NCBI GenBank assembly: GCA_028865035.1
Contig: JAGWLB010000001.1
Coordinates: 163,668 to 203,347 of the forward strand
Length of the DNA: 39,680 nucleotides
Reading direction: 5' to 3'
DNA from: Patescibacteria group bacterium
Lineage (GTDB): Bacteria > Patescibacteriota > Minisyncoccia > Phycocordibacterales > UBA9973
In this document: positions 32,163-39,680 of the stretch, piece after piece
Numbering within the stretch: position 1 is the first letter of the stretch
How the letters are laid out: every line of letters begins with the position of its first letter
Made by a program: the position numbers and the translations under genes
Notes under the pieces: generated by a model
The model's input: the letters and a program-made list of their open reading frames with translations, nothing else
Databases searched by the model: none
Told to the model about the DNA's origin: nothing

Positions 32163-33569
32163 ATGTGGAAAACCAGAATTACAGCATTACTTATACTCTT
32201 ATTGGGCGTTGGAGTAGGTTTTTTTGTTTATAAATCAGAATTAGCTAGTCGAAGTCTCCCTGCAAATAAAGTCGCTACGGGGCTTGCTCGTTTCCCGTTT
32301 CGTTTAGGGCTTGATTTATCAGGCGGTACACACTTGGTATATCATGCGGATGTATCAAAGCTTGCACCTAGTCAGGTGAAGGATTCTATGGCTGCACTTC
32401 GCGATGTTATAGAGAGACGTGTAAATATTTTCGGTATATCAGAGCCCGTTGTCCAAGTACAAGACGGCGGTTTCTCTAATGCAGGTGAAGAGCGTTTGAT
32501 TGTAGATTTACCTGGAGTTACTGAGATATCAAAAGCAGTGGCAATGATTGGTCAGACACCATTACTAGAGTTTAAGGTTCAAAATCCTAACAAAGACGCT
32601 CCACAAAAAGTAACAGTAGGTAAAGATGGTAAAGTTTCTCCTATTACTATTCCAGATCCGTATATTTCCACCGATCTTACTGGGCGCTATTTAAGTAAAG
32701 CAACATTAGAGTTTAATCAAACTACTGGCGAACCTGTTGTATCATTGCAATTTGATAATACTGGAGCTGCTTTATTTGAGAAGATCACTAGAGAGAATAT
32801 TGGTAAACCGGTAGCAATCTTCCTAGATGGACAACCAATATCCATTCCTACTGTTAATGAAGTTATTACAGGTGGTAAGGCTCAGATTACTGGTAGCTTT
32901 ACTCCCGAAGAAGCAAAGACTCTTGTCGGCCGTTTGAATTCAGGAGCATTACCAGTGCCTATTAGTCTTATATCTACTCAAACTATCGGTCCATCTCTTG
33001 GAGCTCAAGCTACAAACGCTGGAGTCAAAGCAGCAATTATTGGATTTTTAGCGATCGCACTCTTCTTAATTATTTGGTACAGATTACCAGGTATCATTGC
33101 TGTTGTTTCACTTTCTATCTATGTAGCCTTAATGCTTGCATTGTTTAAGTTAATTCCTGTGACTCTTACTGCTGCTGGTATTGCTGGGTTTATTATATCT
33201 ATAGGTATTGCTGTCGATGCCAATGTGCTGATTTTCGAACGTATCAAGGAAGAGTTACGTTCTGGACGTACAGTTTTCGAATCAATGAAGAATGGTTTTT
33301 CTAGAGCATGGTTTTCAATACGTGATTCAAATGTCTCAAGTATGATTACTGCTCTTATATTGTTCTGGTTCGGAACTCCATTGATCCAAGGTTTTGCTCT
33401 TACTTTCTTAATCGGTGTATTAGTTTCTATGATTTCTGCTATATCTATTACACGATTATTCCTTTATACACTTAACATCAAGAAAACAACCAGGTTAACG
33501 AACTTTTTATTCGGGTCGGGATTTAGTAGTGCTAAAGCAATGCCTGTACACGCAGAGCAACAAAAATAA
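32163..33569 (+). CDS. secD: protein translocase subunit SecD
   Basis: 468 residues. The first membrane helix is at about 7-25, followed by the conserved FRLGLDLSGGTHLVY motif and a large periplasmic-type domain (P1) with LRDVIERRVNIFGISEP and EFNQTTGEPVVSLQFD. Five C-terminal membrane helices carry the RND-type AAGIAGFIISIGIAVDANV motif, including the functional Asp. With SecF it uses the proton gradient to pull exported chains through SecYEG. The secF ATG is 3 nt after the stop. Confidence 0.96.
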   Translation: MWKTRITALLILLLGVGVGFFVYKSELASRSLPANKVATGLARFPFRLGLDLSGGTHLVYHADVSKLAPSQVKDSMAALRDVIERRVNIFGISEPVVQVQDGGFSNAGEERLIVDLPGVTEISKAVAMIGQTPLLEFKVQNPNKDAPQKVTVGKDGKVSPITIPDPYISTDLTGRYLSKATLEFNQTTGEPVVSLQFDNTGAALFEKITRENIGKPVAIFLDGQPISIPTVNEVITGGKAQITGSFTPEEAKTLVGRLNSGALPVPISLISTQTIGPSLGAQATNAGVKAAIIGFLAIALFLIIWYRLPGIIAVVSLSIYVALMLALFKLIPVTLTAAGIAGFIISIGIAVDANVLIFERIKEELRSGRTVFESMKNGFSRAWFSIRDSNVSSMITALILFWFGTPLIQGFALTFLIGVLVSMISAISITRLFLYTLNIKKTTRLTNFLFGSGFSSAKAMPVHAEQQK

Positions 33570-33572
33570 TAT

Positions 33573-34457
33573 ATGTTCGTAATTAAACACAAAAAAACAT
33601 TCGTTATCATTTCAATTATCCTTGTCATTTTTGCCATAGGTTCTATAAGTTATTTCGGGTTGAAGTTAGGAATTGATTTTAAAGGTGGTTCACTTTCTGA
33701 AGTTGAGTATAAAACTTCTCGCCCAGATCAAGCTACAATAACCAAAGAGTTAGCTCCACTTTCTTTAGGTGAAGTTATTATACAGCCTACTGGCACTATG
33801 GGTTATAGTATTAAAACTAGAGCCGTCAGTGAAACAGAGCGTGCTGGTATACTAACAGCTCTTGGGTCTGATGCTACCGAGAAGAGTTTTACATCTATTG
33901 GTCCATCTGTCGGAGCAGAGCTTGTACGTAAATCCATAATTTCTTTTATTCTTGTAGTGCTTGGAATTATTTTCTTCATTGCTTATACTTTCCGTAAAGT
34001 TTCAAAACCTGTTTCTTCTTGGAAATATGGTTTGATAGCAATTGTCACTTTGATACACGATATGATGATTCCAGTTGGTGCCTTCGCTATGCTTAGTCAT
34101 ACTTATGGTACTGAAGTAGATACTCTCTTTGTGGTGGCAGTTCTTACTATCTTAGGTTTGTCTGTTTCTGATACTATCGTTGTTTTCGATCGTATTCGTG
34201 AGAATATCCGCGTAGGACATTTTAAAACTTTCGAAGAAACTGTTGGTAAAAGTTTAGAGCAAGTATACACACGATCCATAGCCACTTCGTCCACTGTTAT
34301 TATAGTACTTCTTGCTTTGGTCTTCTTTGGTCCAGCAAGTACAAAAGTGTTCGCAATGATGCTCACAGCAGGAATGTTCTTTGGAACATACTCATCTATA
34401 TTCCTAGCTTCACCACTTCTAGTTATAGTCAACAACTGGCAGAAGGGTAAGAAATAA
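33573..34457 (+). CDS. secF: protein translocase subunit SecF
   Basis: 294 residues. The N-terminal helix is followed by GLKLGIDFKGGSLSEVEY (the SecF D.KGG motif), a short periplasmic domain and five membrane helices with LGLSVSDTIVVFDRIREN (VSDTIVVFDRIRE is diagnostic) and RSIATSSTVIIVLLALVFFG. Works as a complex with SecD. Terminator at 34473-34501. Confidence 0.96.
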   Translation: MFVIKHKKTFVIISIILVIFAIGSISYFGLKLGIDFKGGSLSEVEYKTSRPDQATITKELAPLSLGEVIIQPTGTMGYSIKTRAVSETERAGILTALGSDATEKSFTSIGPSVGAELVRKSIISFILVVLGIIFFIAYTFRKVSKPVSSWKYGLIAIVTLIHDMMIPVGAFAMLSHTYGTEVDTLFVVAVLTILGLSVSDTIVVFDRIRENIRVGHFKTFEETVGKSLEQVYTRSIATSSTVIIVLLALVFFGPASTKVFAMMLTAGMFFGTYSSIFLASPLLVIVNNWQKGKK

Positions 34458-34472
34458 ACCTTATTGTATTTT

Positions 34473-34501
34473 AAATGCCCTAGATGTCCTAGGGCATTTT
34501 T
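34473..34501 (+). terminator. terminator of secD-secF
   Basis: ATGCCCTAG-ATGTC-CTAGGGCAT followed by T5. The next promoter (TGgTATAAT, 34504) begins where the T-run ends. Confidence 0.9.
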
Positions 34502-34503
34502 GG

Positions 34504-34509
34504 TATAAT
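34504..34509 (+). promoter_or_regulatory. extended -10 box (TGgTATAAT) of lemA
   Basis: About 35 nt upstream of the lemA ATG. A second TATAAA lies at 34535-34540. Confidence 0.55.
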
Positions 34510-34544
34510 ATAAGTACCTATTAATTAATTATCTTATAAATTAT

Positions 34545-35093
34545 ATGTATATAATATTTGGAATTATTGTCGCAGTGGTGCTTTATTTCGTTGTTAAATA
34601 TAACGGTTTTATTACTTTACGTACTCGAGCAAAAGAAGCTTGGGCTGACATCGATGTCCAGCTCAAACGTCGTTACGATTTGATCCCGAACTTAGTAGAG
34701 ACAGTCAAAGGTTATGCCTCTCACGAAGCGGGGACATTTGAAAAAGTTACTGAAGCTAGAGCGCAAGCTATGCAAGCAGGTACTCCAGCAGAAAAAGGAG
34801 CAGCTGAGAATATGCTCTCTGGTACTTTAAAGTCACTTTTTGCTGTTTCTGAATCTTACCCAGAGTTAAAAGCAAATACTAACTTTCTTCAATTGCAAAG
34901 TGAACTATCAGATACTGAGAATAAGATCCAAGCAGCTCGCAGATTCTATAATGGTAATGTTCGCGATTTCAATACAGGAATTCAAATGTTCCCTGGAAAT
35001 GTTATAGCTGGAATTTTTCATTTTAATCAAATGGACTTCTTCCAGTTAGAAGAGGGTAGTGAAGCAAAAGAGCCTGTTGCAGTTAAATTCTAA
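34545..35093 (+). CDS. lemA: LemA family membrane protein
   Basis: 182 residues. A short N-terminal membrane helix (about 2-18) is followed by the helical LemA domain with KEAWADIDVQLKRRYDLIPNL, LVETVKGYASHE, SESYPELKANTNFLQLQ and FYNGNVRDFNTGIQMFPGN (motifs given in part). LemA is a helical membrane-associated protein often encoded next to HtpX proteases. It is first in the lemA, SPFH, Gmad2, htpX run. Confidence 0.92.
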   Translation: MYIIFGIIVAVVLYFVVKYNGFITLRTRAKEAWADIDVQLKRRYDLIPNLVETVKGYASHEAGTFEKVTEARAQAMQAGTPAEKGAAENMLSGTLKSLFAVSESYPELKANTNFLQLQSELSDTENKIQAARRFYNGNVRDFNTGIQMFPGNVIAGIFHFNQMDFFQLEEGSEAKEPVAVKF

Positions 35094-35099
35094 AACAAT

Positions 35100-35858
35100 A
35101 TGTTGTTATACACCATCATCATAATTATCGTTGCTGTCATCTTTGCTTCTCTTCGTGTCGTTAAAGAATACGAACGAGGAGTAATATTTTTCTTGGGTAA
35201 GGCTACAGCTGTACGAGGCCCAGGGCTTATATTTGTTATTCCTATATTTGAAAATATGGTAAAGGTAACTCTTCGGACAGTGACAATGGATATCCCATCT
35301 CAAAAAATAATTACCAAAGACAATGTATCCATCGACATAGCTGCTGTGGCTTACTATCATATAGTTGATCCTATGAAAAGTGTCGTTGCTATTGAGAATG
35401 TTTATAAAGCAGTTAATCAGATTAGTCAGACAACAGTGCGTAATATTGTCGGACAATTTATGCTTGATCAGGTTCTATCCCAAACAACAGATATCAATGC
35501 TCAGATTAAAGACGTTATAGATGCTCATACTGAGCCATGGGGAGCAGAAGTTACAGCGGTAGAGATTAAAGATATTGCACTTCCAGAGAATATGCAGCGT
35601 GCTATGGCTAAAGAAGCTGAAGCAGAAAGAGAAAGACGTGCGAAAATTGTTGCAGCTGAAGGAGAAATGCAAGCGTCTACTAAACTAGCCGAGGCCGCTG
35701 ATATTATGGCAGCGCATCCAGTAGCACTTCAACTTCGTACACTTCAAACTATGGCAGAAATAAGTGTTGAAAAAAATTCAACCATTATTTTCCCTGCACA
35801 ATTCATGACGACAGTACATGAAGCAATAAACATGATAAAGGCAGACAATACAAAATAA
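35100..35858 (+). CDS. SPFH-domain protein (slipin/stomatin family)
   Basis: 252 residues. One N-terminal membrane hairpin (about 2-17) is followed by the SPFH/PHB domain: KEYERGVIFFLGK, GPGLIFVIPIFE, RTVTMDIPSQKIITKDNVS and the helix AMAKEAEAERERRAKIVAAEGE typical of slipins (shown in part). SPFH proteins oligomerise into membrane microdomain scaffolds. It lies 6 nt after lemA and upstream of an M48 protease, consistent with membrane quality control. A partner NfeD gene is not present. Confidence 0.9.
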   Translation: MLLYTIIIIIVAVIFASLRVVKEYERGVIFFLGKATAVRGPGLIFVIPIFENMVKVTLRTVTMDIPSQKIITKDNVSIDIAAVAYYHIVDPMKSVVAIENVYKAVNQISQTTVRNIVGQFMLDQVLSQTTDINAQIKDVIDAHTEPWGAEVTAVEIKDIALPENMQRAMAKEAEAERERRAKIVAAEGEMQASTKLAEAADIMAAHPVALQLRTLQTMAEISVEKNSTIIFPAQFMTTVHEAINMIKADNTK

Positions 35859-35861
35859 ACT

Positions 35862-36305
35862 ATGAAAAAGAAAATCTTTCTGATTATAATAATTTTAATT
35901 ATTATTGGGGTTTTAGTACCTATTATATTTAGACAAAGATTTGTTGTTTCTCCAAAGAAAGAAGAACCTAAAATTGAAGACAGTAGAGGTGATTTGGTTT
36001 CATTTTCAATTTCTCCTAATGAAGAAGTGCATGGTATTGTTCCTTATGAAGGTGTGATTAAAGGTGGCTATTTCTTTGAAGCAAATATTTTAATTAATAT
36101 TTTAGATGCAGATAAAAAATTATTAAAGTCAGATCATAGCACTGCGACAACTGATTGGATGACTTCAGGTCCAGTGTCTTTTGCTGGCAATCTAGACTTT
36201 ACTGGTCTTTCGAAAGGTCCTGCATATATCCAGATCCATAACGACAATGCTTCTGGACTTCCAGAGCACGATAAGTATATACTAATACCTATTGTGATAA
36301 AATAA
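35862..36305 (+). CDS. membrane-anchored Gmad2 immunoglobulin-like domain protein
   Basis: 147 residues. The N-terminal membrane helix (about 4-23) precedes a Gmad2 domain (about 45-147), seen in YEGVIKGGYFFEANILINIL, then TTDWMTSGPVSFAGNLDF and the diagnostic C-terminal NASGLPEHDKYILIPIVI. Gmad2 modules are extracytoplasmic and usually linked to spore-germination or envelope lipoproteins; the function is unknown. It sits between the SPFH and htpX genes with 3-nt gaps. Confidence 0.85.
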   Translation: MKKKIFLIIIILIIIGVLVPIIFRQRFVVSPKKEEPKIEDSRGDLVSFSISPNEEVHGIVPYEGVIKGGYFFEANILINILDADKKLLKSDHSTATTDWMTSGPVSFAGNLDFTGLSKGPAYIQIHNDNASGLPEHDKYILIPIVIK

Positions 36306-36308
36306 ATT

Positions 36309-37196
36309 ATGGCTACACTATACACACAGCAATCAAAGAACGTTGAGAAAACTTGGCTCCTAATGAGTGGCTTCTTAATCATTGTTATAGGCCTTGGTTT
36401 TGTCTTTGCAAGATTATATAACAATCCGACAATACTATATGTATTCGTTATTTTCTCTGTTGTTATGAATATTGTTGGTTATTGGTATTCTGATAAAATT
36501 GCTTTATCTATCGCAGGTGCACACCCAGCCACACGTGAAGAATATTTTGATTTATATACAACTGTCGAAAATCTTTCTATTACTGCAGGTCTGCCTATGC
36601 CAAAAATTTACGTTATAGATGATCCAGCTCCTAATGCTTTTGCTACTGGTCGTGATAAGAATCACGCTGTTGTGGCTGCTACAACTGGATTACTTTCTAT
36701 GATGAACAAGACTGAGCTTGAAGGTGTTATAGCTCACGAACTATCACATATTGGTAATCGTGATATGCTAGTCTCGACAGTAGCAGTAGTTCTTGTGGGT
36801 TTTATCGCTATTGCTTCAGATATGCTAATGCGAATGACAATTTTTGGTGGTCAACGCGATGATCGAGATGGGAATGGTCTAGTTATGATTATCGGTATTT
36901 TACTTTCGATTCTAGCACCAATACTAGCGACTATTATTCAACTTGCTATATCACGTAAACGTGAATATCTAGCAGATGCTTCTGGAGCATTACTCACACG
37001 TTATCCAGAAGGTCTAGCTTCGGCTTTGGAGAAAATAGGTCAATACAATAAACCAATGATCAATCATTCTACAGCTATAGCTCACTTGTATATAGCTAAC
37101 CCTTTTGGTTCAGGCTCATTTGGTAAAAAGCTTGGAGGACTTTTCTCTACTCATCCACCAATAGAAGAGCGTATTAAAATCCTTCGTGCTATGTAG
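36309..37196 (+). CDS. htpX: M48 family zinc metalloprotease HtpX
   Basis: 295 residues. Membrane helices lie at about 16-36, 39-58, 156-175 and 190-211. The active site is HELSH (His143, Glu144, His147) in GVIAHELSHIGNRD, with downstream EYLADASGA supplying the third zinc ligand. The N-terminal part has MPKIYVIDDPAPNAFATGRD, typical of HtpX (cited in part). It degrades misfolded membrane proteins. It closes the lemA-SPFH-Gmad2-htpX run. Confidence 0.95.
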   Translation: MATLYTQQSKNVEKTWLLMSGFLIIVIGLGFVFARLYNNPTILYVFVIFSVVMNIVGYWYSDKIALSIAGAHPATREEYFDLYTTVENLSITAGLPMPKIYVIDDPAPNAFATGRDKNHAVVAATTGLLSMMNKTELEGVIAHELSHIGNRDMLVSTVAVVLVGFIAIASDMLMRMTIFGGQRDDRDGNGLVMIIGILLSILAPILATIIQLAISRKREYLADASGALLTRYPEGLASALEKIGQYNKPMINHSTAIAHLYIANPFGSGSFGKKLGGLFSTHPPIEERIKILRAM

Positions 37197-37202
37197 TTTG
37201 TA

Positions 37203-37811
37203 ATGACTAAGAAGATAATAATTAAAAAAAATAAGCTTAGAAAACTCGAACCATCCAATAATTTTTTCGCATCACTTGTTCGTTCAATTATTTACCAACA
37301 ACTCTCAGGTAAGGCAGCAGCTTCAATAGAAAAGAAATTTTTTGGATTATTTTACCCAGAAGTTTTTAATCTTACTAACAAGCGAGGTACTCTTCTTGGT
37401 AATAAATTTCCAAAACCAAAAGATGTATTAGAACTTTCTGATTCCAAATTTAAAAGTGCTGGGGTCTCAACACAGAAGATGAATTATCTTCGTGACTTAT
37501 CCGCTAAATTTCTTGATGGTACAATCAACCCAAAGAATTTTCATAAGATGACTGATAGTGAGATAGAGGAGCATTTGGTAAAAGTTAAAGGTATCGGTAT
37601 TTGGACAGCGCATATGTTCCTAATATTTGCACTAAATCGCCCCGATATATTGCCGACAGGGGATTTAGCTATTCGGAAAGGATTTATGAAAGCGTTTAAT
37701 TTACGTAATGTACCAAGTCATGATAAGATGGTGGCACTTGCCAAACCATACGCAGGTAGGCGCACATATTTATCCCTTTATTTATGGGGTATTATGGATG
37801 ATGAAAAATAA
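37203..37811 (+). CDS. DNA-3-methyladenine glycosylase (AlkA-like, HhH-GPD)
   Basis: 202 residues. The HhH-GPD fold shows SLVRSIIYQQLSGKAAASI, the helix-hairpin-helix VKVKGIGIWTAHM and the catalytic region ILPTGDLAIRKGF with Asp154. It lacks the Fe-S cysteines of EndoIII/MutY, which points to the AlkA/MagIII-type alkyl-base glycosylases. It starts base-excision repair of methylated purines. It follows htpX after 6 nt, and its stop lies 2 nt before the tRNA-Ser gene. Confidence 0.9.
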   Translation: MTKKIIIKKNKLRKLEPSNNFFASLVRSIIYQQLSGKAAASIEKKFFGLFYPEVFNLTNKRGTLLGNKFPKPKDVLELSDSKFKSAGVSTQKMNYLRDLSAKFLDGTINPKNFHKMTDSEIEEHLVKVKGIGIWTAHMFLIFALNRPDILPTGDLAIRKGFMKAFNLRNVPSHDKMVALAKPYAGRRTYLSLYLWGIMDDEK

Positions 37812-37813
37812 AT

Positions 37814-37900
37814 GGAGAGGTCGCATAGTGGTCTAGTGCACTGCCTTGGAAAGGCAGCAAGGTGTTACAGCCTTCGGAGGTTCGAATCCTCTCCTCTCCG
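37814..37900 (+). tRNA. tRNA-Ser (anticodon GGA)
   Basis: Acceptor stem GGAGAGG / CCTCTCC, discriminator G, anticodon arm CTGCC-TTGGAAA-GGCAG with GGA, and a long variable arm (CAAGGTGTTACAGCCTTCGG region) as required for serine. The T-loop is TTCGAAT. The 3' CCA is not encoded (CAAT follows). The last three bases are shared with the 120-bp repeat of the recombinase cassette. Confidence 0.95.
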
Positions 37901-39397
37901 CAATAAAACGAAATCAGGCTCCCCGCGAAAAAATACGGCGTCGCGAAGCGACGACGACTGGGCAGAATTCCCGCCAAACCCTGCACTCGCAAGGATTTCC
38001 CAAGGGGCGGAGCGCTCAAAAAGGAGTGTTCGATCCATAATTTTAAAGTTCGAACCGACTTTTTTGAACAAATGAATATTTTCTTCATTTGTTCTATCGT
38101 TTACCAATTCCATATTGAATTTCAAAAACTTTTCGGTAAGTTCGAACCGATTATTTTCTTTTTGTTCTAAATCCGACAATTTCTCTTTGAGAAGCTGTTT
38201 TTCGTTCATTAGTTTATTTTTCATATCGCGATATTCGTCGAGTGTTAGAGCGTTTTCTAGATACATCGTCATCAGCTTCTCAATTTTAGATTCCAAAAGA
38301 GAAATGTCGGATTTTATATTATCTACAAAAAGCTCGCTCGATTGTATTTCGGATGATTGATCTTTTTTGTTTTCTTCAATCATCCACTCTAACCAATAAA
38401 GTGGCAAAGAAACTTTTTTGATTTCATTTTCTATTTGAGAAGTGATGAGTTCTTCGCGAACGTAAGGTTGAGTGCAAGGATTTTTCCGTTTCGTACATCG
38501 TAAATAATTATGACCTTTTTGTGTTTCGGTCGTGATAAAACAGCCACATTCGCCACAACGGAAAAATCCGCGATAAATATATGGTTTCAGTCCTTTGCTG
38601 TGCGGTTTAGATTTACGGCTCATCACTTCGGCAACGGAATCAAAAAGTTTCTTTGAAATAATCGGTTCGTGTTTACCCTCGTATATCTCGCCGTTATACC
38701 TCATCATGCCCGTGAAAATCGGATTTCTCAAAAGTTTTTGATAATTAGACACCGGAAGGTCTCCATCGCTTTTCCCAGTTAAGCCAAGAGCGTTAAATTT
38801 GTCGCGGACTTGTCGCAAAGTAAAGTTACCAGTCGCATAGGCCTCAAATGCTTTTTTGATAAGGGGAGCAAGAATAATATTTGGCTCAATTCCACCACCT
38901 TCTTTATTTACATAACCAAGAGGAGCATTTTGAGGCCATATTCCTTCCTTCACTTTGTTTCTTTGTCCGCGCTTAATATTTTCTGATAAATTATCAACAT
39001 AATACTTGGATTGAGAAAAAGCGATTGAGAGCATGAATTTGCCTTGAGGTGTCGGATCAAACCAAAAAGTCGAAAATTTTAAATCTTTAATTACTTCAGT
39101 ATCAACGAGGTAGATGACTTTTCCACCATCTACCGAGTTTCTCGCAAGTCGGTCTGGGTGCCACGCCAAAATACCAGAAGCTTCGCCGTGCTCCATTTTC
39201 TCTAGCATTTCGTTAAAAATAGGACGGCCTGGTATTTTGGCAGACTGCTTCTCGACAAAGACATCAACTATTTCTAATCGTTCTTTCATCGCTAATTCTT
39301 TCAACTCTGCAAGCTGATCAGAAATACTACGAACTTGATGGTCTTTGTCGTCCGTAGACTTGCGAGTATAAATAAAAAATTTTTTGGTTTGATTCAT
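37865..39397 (-). CDS. large serine recombinase
   Basis: 510 residues from MNQTKKFFIYTRKSTDDKD (ATG at 39397), the natural N-terminus with the catalytic Ser14 in YTRKS. The resolvase domain continues with ILAWHPDRLARN and the E-helix IAFSQSKYYVDNLSENIKRG. The recombinase domain is IKRGQRNKVKEGIWPQNAPLGY onward, with a zinc ribbon CGECG ... C...KNPC, then a coiled-coil motif (ISLLESKIEKLMTMY). No stop occurs before the right-hand repeat, so the frame reads through it (SAPWEILASAGFGGN) and ends inside the tRNA-Ser gene as the antisense of its T-arm (GEDSNLRRL). The true C-terminus is therefore uncertain. Confidence 0.88.
   Translation of the reverse strand: MNQTKKFFIYTRKSTDDKDHQVRSISDQLAELKELAMKERLEIVDVFVEKQSAKIPGRPIFNEMLEKMEHGEASGILAWHPDRLARNSVDGGKVIYLVDTEVIKDLKFSTFWFDPTPQGKFMLSIAFSQSKYYVDNLSENIKRGQRNKVKEGIWPQNAPLGYVNKEGGGIEPNIILAPLIKKAFEAYATGNFTLRQVRDKFNALGLTGKSDGDLPVSNYQKLLRNPIFTGMMRYNGEIYEGKHEPIISKKLFDSVAEVMSRKSKPHSKGLKPYIYRGFFRCGECGCFITTETQKGHNYLRCTKRKNPCTQPYVREELITSQIENEIKKVSLPLYWLEWMIEENKKDQSSEIQSSELFVDNIKSDISLLESKIEKLMTMYLENALTLDEYRDMKNKLMNEKQLLKEKLSDLEQKENNRFELTEKFLKFNMELVNDRTNEENIHLFKKVGSNFKIMDRTLLFERSAPWEILASAGFGGNSAQSSSLRDAVFFRGEPDFVLLRRGEDSNLRRL
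37898..38017 (+). repeat. 120-bp inverted repeat, copy A (tRNA side)
   Basis: GC-rich against its surroundings, containing the hairpin GTCGC-GAA-GCGAC. It is the reverse complement of 39418-39537 with 2 mismatches in 120. Its first bases are the last 3 nt of tRNA-Ser. Confidence 0.9.
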
Positions 39398-39417
39398 ATT
39401 TTTGTATTGGTAACGAA

Positions 39418-39537
39418 GAGCGCTCCACCCCTTGGGAAATCCTTGCGGGTGCAGGGTTTGGCGGGAATTCTGCCCAGTCGTCGTCGCTTCGCGACGCCGT
39501 ATTTTTTCGCGGGGAGCCTGATTTCGTTTTATTGCGG
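39418..39537 (-). repeat. 120-bp inverted repeat, copy B (distal side)
   Basis: Reverse complement of copy A (118 of 120 identical; the two differences are in ctccRcccc and cttgcgRgtg). It starts 20 bp upstream of the recombinase ATG. The tRNA 3' end is not repeated beyond the terminal CCG. Confidence 0.9.
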
Positions 39538-39680
39538 TCTGTATTAGACAAAGTTCGAATTTATTTCGAACAAAACCCAAATGAATTCTAATCTTACGCT
39601 CGACTTTTATAATTCTCTCCTATCTATCTACTACGCTCTACTAATGTGCTAATTCAAACAAATGACTAGTTTTGCGAAGC
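39538..39680. other. terminal non-coding stretch
   Basis: 143 bp with no coding frame or RNA gene I can recognise. It has a short hairpin GTTCGAA-TTTATT-TCGAAC (about 39553-39571). The end of the window may cut an unseen gene. Confidence 0.4.

Noticed and set aside
37812-38088. Open frames across tRNA-Ser and the 120-bp repeat (both strands)
   Set aside because: They read through a structural RNA and a repeated element. The GEDSNLRRL-type tail is the antisense of a tRNA T-arm, a common artefact.

Overview
The window looks like an AT-rich Patescibacteria (CPR) genome, most likely Parcubacteria. The evidence is small compact genes, short Cys-rich and PG-binding surface proteins, a PaaX/Cas2-fold regulator of the CPR type, a SecDF/LemA/HtpX block, a 23S rRNA interrupted by insertions, and no 16S rRNA next to the 23S. 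TGA is used as a stop, so the code is standard table 11. Taxonomy is inferred from gene content only.

Layout. 1-3.2 kb: a partial minus-strand gene, a SIMPL-domain protein, then secE-nusG-rplK (no rplA follows) and a small Rossmann-like protein. 3.2-8.15 kb: minus-strand efp, and an ftsK / small anchored protein / recA operon. 8.3-9.2 kb: a winged-helix protein. 9.2-13.4 kb: a long gene-poor, hairpin-rich leader and a 1149-residue secreted surface protein. 13.4-17.95 kb: an accessory stretch of small membrane or secreted proteins punctuated by six copies of a roughly 40-bp palindrome, with a PaaX-like regulator in the middle. 17.96-20.4 kb: a secreted LCAT-type lipase. 20.4-21.5 kb: L10-leader RNA, rplJ, rplL. 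22.2-23.6 kb: a winged-helix/nucleotidyltransferase-like protein and a TM-helix (MscS-related) protein. 23.7-28.1 kb: an rRNA operon made of 23S (with insertions at E. coli positions 1931 and 2593), a degenerate tRNA-Pro-like gene and 5S. 28.1-37.8 kb: a long plus-strand run with rodA, folD, a PAP2 phosphatase, secD-secF, and lemA-SPFH-Gmad2-htpX-DNA glycosylase. 37.8-39.5 kb: tRNA-Ser(GGA), with a large serine recombinase between 120-bp inverted repeats abutting the tRNA 3' end.

The genes fit a small host-dependent cell: secretion (SecE, SecDF), membrane proteostasis (HtpX, LemA, SPFH), wall growth (RodA, PAP2), chromosome handling (FtsK, RecA) and the translation apparatus. Many promoters are readable by eye. 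A recurring design is a strong, often extended (TGn) -10 box ending only 6-9 nt before the ATG, with no visible Shine-Dalgarno, which predicts leaderless mRNAs.

The most notable items are the clear group I intron at 23S position 2593 and a second insertion at 1931, the palindrome family (one copy of which appears to have become the promoter of the PaaX-like gene), the leaderless promoter pattern, the recombinase cassette at tRNA-Ser, a duplicated 3' end of rplL flanking a GC-rich hairpin insert, and an EF-P whose PGKG loop is replaced.
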